Origin: Orthonyx spaldingii | Lineage: Eukaryota; Chordata; Aves; Passeriformes; Orthonychidae | DNA: 64,000 nucleotides | Direction of reading: 5' to 3' | Assembly (NCBI GenBank): GCA_013397795.1 | Contig: VZTJ01002533.1 | Span: forward strand, 521,317 to 585,316 | Shown: positions 59,741 to 64,000 of the stretch, piece after piece | Layout of the letters: each line of letters opens with the position of its first letter | Position numbering within the stretch: position 1 is the first letter of the stretch | The notes under the pieces: generated by a model | The model's database searches: none | What the model was told of the DNA's origin: nothing | The model's input: only the letters and a program-made list of their open reading frames with translations | Made by a program: the position numbers and the translations under genes

Positions 59741-62577
59741 TTCATTCTTGCTCTTAACAGCATGAAAGGGGAATATCAAACTCTGATCTCTCCGTGCTCA
59801 AAGTTCGTGTGCTGCCCTTTGCAGAGAAACTGCCACGGCCTCATCTCTCCCTGCTGGAAGATCAGTCCCTCCCAATGCACTGTCTGAGCTTTGGATGGAG
59901 TTCAGGGTACCCAGAGAGACCTCATTTGTTCTTTTCCTAATACAGTCACCTGCATATCTCAGGGAAACAGAGTGACAACATGATTAAGTAGGAGGGGTTG
60001 GGTAATTTTCTAAATATGCTGTGATTCATGAAGAAATAATAAAAATAAATTATAATTTTCTCCCTAGACGAAGATGTTAAAAAGAGGTAGAGTAATTTTG
60101 ATACTTTGAAGAATTTGCTGGCAGGGAATACAAGAACTAGACGGGGGAGACTATCAAGGAAGACAAAATTATGTTTCTGGAGGAGGAGATCATTGCAGAG
60201 GGAGAAGATTAAGGCTTTATGAGGAGAGGAAAAACAGTTCACATTTATATTGCCAATTTTGTGAACTTCACTACTTGCCCAGCCAGTTATGGTAGGACGT
60301 CTACAGCATAAATAAAAAGCTCCAGATAACCATGCTGGGGTAAAACTGGAAGCCATGTCACATTATTATTCCCCCTCTAGCACTTTGCATTCTACCAATT
60401 AGCACTAAGGATATGGTTTTGACAGCTGTATGAGCCTTTCTTTTGTATGCCATGGCTCTGATTTTCCTCTGTTCTAGATCTTTTATACCCTTTATAAATG
60501 GTTGAGAGTGTGCACATCCGAATTACCAAGAAAAAAGCAGAATTGTGGAGTCAGGCAGAATTTGTCTAAACACATCCAAACATAAGGAACACTTCTCAAT
60601 ACAATTCTGGTACTAGGAAAGCAAATTTCTAACTTATATGTAGATAAATTCAGGCTACATTTGGGTCTTATTGAATTGTATTTCATCTTTCTCTTCCAGA
60701 ATTCTAAACTTTAAAGTTCTGGGGCCATGGAAGGGAGAAGTGTAAGGATAACTCATATTTCAGCAGCATTTGGAAAGCTAAGAGTACCTGTAGCCTGCTC
60801 CCACAGCAACAGGAAAGCATTTTTGATAAAAATATTCTGCCTGGTCAGGTAGCAGATGAGAAAAGAAGATCTGTCATCCTGAACATGGCAAATCTCTCAA
60901 TTTTCTGTTTTGGTCTACACTTGTTTTGTACACTCTGATGTACAGGTGAGCTGCTTTGGGTGATGTCTTTAGTGCAGAAACATCCTTGCCCAGTAGAAAC
61001 CACTGAAGGGAACTCTGTCTTGCCTCTGTACATATGGCAAACATATCTCATTTTCAATGCAAGTCAGACTGGAACATGGGAGAAGGTCTTCATCTTAATA
61101 ATTCTCACAGATTAATCTCTTTGTAGGAAAATGATTTTGAAGGGTAGAAATAAATATACAGACATAAAAGGAGAAATTTTATACCCTTTGACAACTAAAG
61201 AGCAAGACTGGCTCACCTGGATATTTTATGCAGTCCACACTCTTCAAAACTGCCCACAGTTTTGGGTATTTCTATTTGCAGTGAGAGCACCTGAAGCTTC
61301 AACTGAGTATTTTCAGGAAACTCGGAGTGTTACAAAGCACGTACATGCTCCTCACTTTCAAAGGCTAAGCAAGCATGACTGCAAACACTGTCACAGCAGC
61401 AGCAAAAAGATGCTGAACCACACTATGAGAGACAGTAATTCATGATGGAGAATACTCTGTTATCCATGAGGGAGATTGGTCTTTGTGCAGTGTGAGGAAA
61501 AGATAAGCATATTGACATGGCTTCTTTTGAAGTGTCCATCCACTCTGCCACAGCCTCCTCCTTTCTGCTCGCTTCCTATTGATTATGTCTGCACTAAAGT
61601 TCAGCTGACCATTTATATTTCAAGTGAGAAGGAGGGAGAACTGGAGATTTCAAACCATTTAAACACCTCTTGCTAGAGCTAATGCTTGCATGTCACTAGC
61701 AGTTGTCAGGATTCAGGCAATGAAATTCCTGAGGGTGGTTCATAATGATTCAATTTGTCAGCATTTCAAGCAGAAACATGCAGGTCTGATATTCCAGTCC
61801 AGGGGGTATAAGAACAGCCAAAAGGATGTGTCTGTGTGTTACTCACCAGTAAAACACACAAACACAGGAATCAGATGAAAACATGGAGCTTTTACAACTT
61901 TAATTGCATTGCAGGATAAATTGGGGGTGCAGACACAGAGGCTACTGAAACACCTTCCTGTGAGAACTTCCTTTATCTGTTGCTCCCTCTGGTAAATACA
62001 CTCAATGATAGAAGCAGTGTGTGCACATGGCTGAAGGATGCTCTGAAAATCCTGTGTAAAGAACTACATGGTCTTTCACATTCATATTTATGTACCTGAC
62101 CTGTGCTCTTTGTATGTGTGTTTTAGGCTTTGACAGGTCTTCAGTAAAGTCTGTAATCAATTTCTGCAGGTTTTTGTAATCCTATTTTCTTATTCTTTAG
62201 CAATGCTTGGAGACCTGCACAGACAAGAAGGGAAATCAAATAGCCAGAAGAAGGTACAGGGTACAGCCTATTCATCATTATTCTGTTTTGCCATCTCTTC
62301 TGTTGCCTGTTTTGTCTTTCCAGACCACACACCTGGAGTAATTTGTGTTGTACCTGTGCTAAATCTGTGACAGAATTTTTTTTTTCCTTTTTTTTTGTTC
62401 AGAGCAGTAGGTGATAGATTGATGACCTGATATGCCCTCACAGTGCAAACACATGGTGCAGTGTTGTTAAAATTGCAAAGCAAACAGGATAACACGAAGG
62501 ATCTCTTACTTGCTTGTCTCCTTGTATAAGGTCAGATTTAAGGTGAAGCCTGGAAAGGAGAGTAGGTTAAAAAATAC
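59741..62577. other. Non-coding DNA, no gene seen
   Basis: No transposon or exon recognised. A 136-codon minus frame at 59946-60356 and a 104-codon plus frame at 61131-61445 have no domain. T-rich tract at about 62377-62397. Confidence 0.4.
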
Positions 62578-62700
62578 CTAAAAAAGCCCCATAAAAACAA
62601 CAACAACAAAACAACCACACAAAACAACCACCAAAAACCAACAAAACAAAACAAAAAAACCAAACCAAACGAAAAACCAAACCAAAAAAAAACCCCAAGC
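62578..62700. repeat. A/C-rich low-complexity tract
   Basis: Irregular AAC, AAAAC and CCAAA words with almost no T or G on the plus strand. No stable repeat period. The other strand is correspondingly G/T-rich with short G runs. Confidence 0.9.
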
Positions 62701-64000
62701 CATTACTAACTTTTTTAATGAGTGCTAATGGCTTAGTTTCAACCACTTACAAACTACTATCTAGTCTACTACACAGACTTAAACCTGTGATCTGAGAAAC
62801 CTCATGGTTTGATGGACTACTCCTAAACCGCTGTCATGAAAGGTGACTGAGAGAAGTCAACACCTGGTTTACAAGTTCAAAGTCACTCTTAAGGATCTGC
62901 TTTTTCTCCATGGGAAGCATGGCTGTTTTCCTGAAACTGAGAAAGTCTGAATAATTACCAGTTAGGAAAACTGAGAGAGTAAACTGGAAAGTAACCAAAT
63001 AGACTGAGTCCTGTCAAAACTTACTCTCCTGTTTGCAGAGCTTGTGTACTGAAGATAAATAAGCATAGGCTACACGTATGTGAAAAGTAATATTTTATCT
63101 TCATTGGTTTTTAATATTTGCTTATCTATTAGAATCTTCTATGTCATTTAATGAAATGTGTTTCTCTGCGGTACCTTTTTACTAAAAGATTCAATATGCT
63201 GCCTCTGATATAGGTTATTCAAATAACTGATTAATAAAGCTGCACAAAAAAGTAGGAACAGATTTCCTTCTACTGTGGTAGGATGACTCTATTAGTGTAG
63301 AACCTTTATGCAGCTTCCACTTCCCTTCCCATACACTGCTCTCTTTTTAATGATTTATTTAAAATCCTCACATTAAAAATAAATTTAACGCAAAACGCTC
63401 ATAAGGCTTGAATCCTCCTATGACTGTGGAGTTTATTCTAGAGTAATTTCATAGGGCAGTTTCATTAAGGGGCAATTTTGTCAGCTGCTCCAGGCTGATT
63501 TTGCAAGAGGTCTGGAATAAATAGTCCATGAGGAAGGACAAAGTGAACCGGTATTATTATATCTTTATGGGACTGAGGGGAAGGCTAATTACAGTGTTAG
63601 AATCTGGAAAGATAAAGGATGGGATGAGAAACACTAGGCTTGAAGTACTGAAAGGAAAAAAAGTATGTCAGACATAAGGAAAAAAATCAGCAAAATTCAA
63701 AGGATGCAGAATTACTATAAAATAAGTAGTACTATAAAATATGTAACATTATCTACCACTGTCTTTAAGCAAAGCAGGGCATAATAAACAAAAAGAGACA
63801 GAATTTAGGCTCTGAAATGGGTAAAAGTAGATATTGATTCTCTGTGGATACACAATGGAGTAAAAGGAAGAACTTACAAAAATAGGGTTCAATCCACAAG
63901 GAAAAGATTGCAGAGTTTTAGTGCCTGATACTGACAAATATGGAGACACGATGCCATCTTTGATTGAATTCTCCAGAGCCAGATGCTCAAACAAGACTTT
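62701..64000. other. Non-coding DNA to the window end
   Basis: No exon or transposon recognised. About 63090-63520 is AT-rich but complex (for example CTCTGCGGTACC, CAAATAACTGATTAATAAAG), a candidate for conserved non-coding DNA. Confidence 0.3.

Noticed and set aside
1..64000. CRISPR array, operon, phage or toxin-antitoxin systems
   Set aside because: No spaced direct repeats, no tightly packed frames and no ribosome-binding-site pattern; repeat content is that of a bird nuclear genome.

Overview
The window looks like a gene-poor, AT-leaning piece of a bird genome, most likely a songbird (passerine). Three things support this. CR1 LINE fragments are numerous and many keep the typical 3' end near TTCTATGATTCTATG. 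Several long terminal repeats (LTRs) match abundant avian endogenous retrovirus families as I remember them. A SINE at about 22132-22274 joins a tRNA-Ile-like head to a CR1 tail, the architecture described for TguSINE1 of zebra finch. No mammalian Alu/L1 and no bacterial gene structure is seen.

Layout. 1-901: end of an unidentified open frame, then an LTR-like or 3'-UTR-like block with an AATAAA signal. 902-1765: CR1 with reverse-transcriptase remnants (minus). 5334-5482: CR1 tail (minus). 6265-6349: ATCT microsatellite. 8446-8549: CR1 tail (plus), followed by two back-to-back inverted repeats. 11492 to about 12290: ERV LTR (minus). 18030-18799: another LTR (minus) with a 250-bp GA-rich expansion inside. 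20674-20952: CR1 (minus). 22132-22274: tRNA/CR1 SINE (plus). 26427-28903: three CR1 pieces in the same orientation, the last with a decayed reverse transcriptase. 34843-35433: LTR (plus). 37752-38428: CR1 (minus). 39996-40024 and 41966-42145: simple repeats. 45792-46098: CR1 (minus). 54001-54095 and 59640-59740: weak matches to old amniote repeats. 62578-62700: A/C-rich low-complexity tract.

No host protein-coding gene could be identified with confidence. Every open frame is short (180 codons or fewer), and the longest lie in transposon sequence or in DNA without a recognisable domain. The only candidate exon-like piece is 1-192. The single-copy stretches could be intergenic or intronic; a 64-kb window without a recognisable exon cannot tell these apart. 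Some of them (about 39330-39600, 41525-41745, 56640-57660, 63090-63520) read like conserved non-coding DNA, but this needs an alignment.

I found no convincing undescribed biological system. The best leads are structural: two perfect 22-bp palindromes, an 18-bp alternating purine/pyrimidine palindrome, a perfect 14-bp stem carrying CCAAT/ATTGG, two long homopurine arrays, and a GC-richer segment at 35570-36450 that I cannot assign. All family matches rest on memory of repeat consensus sequences, not on a search.
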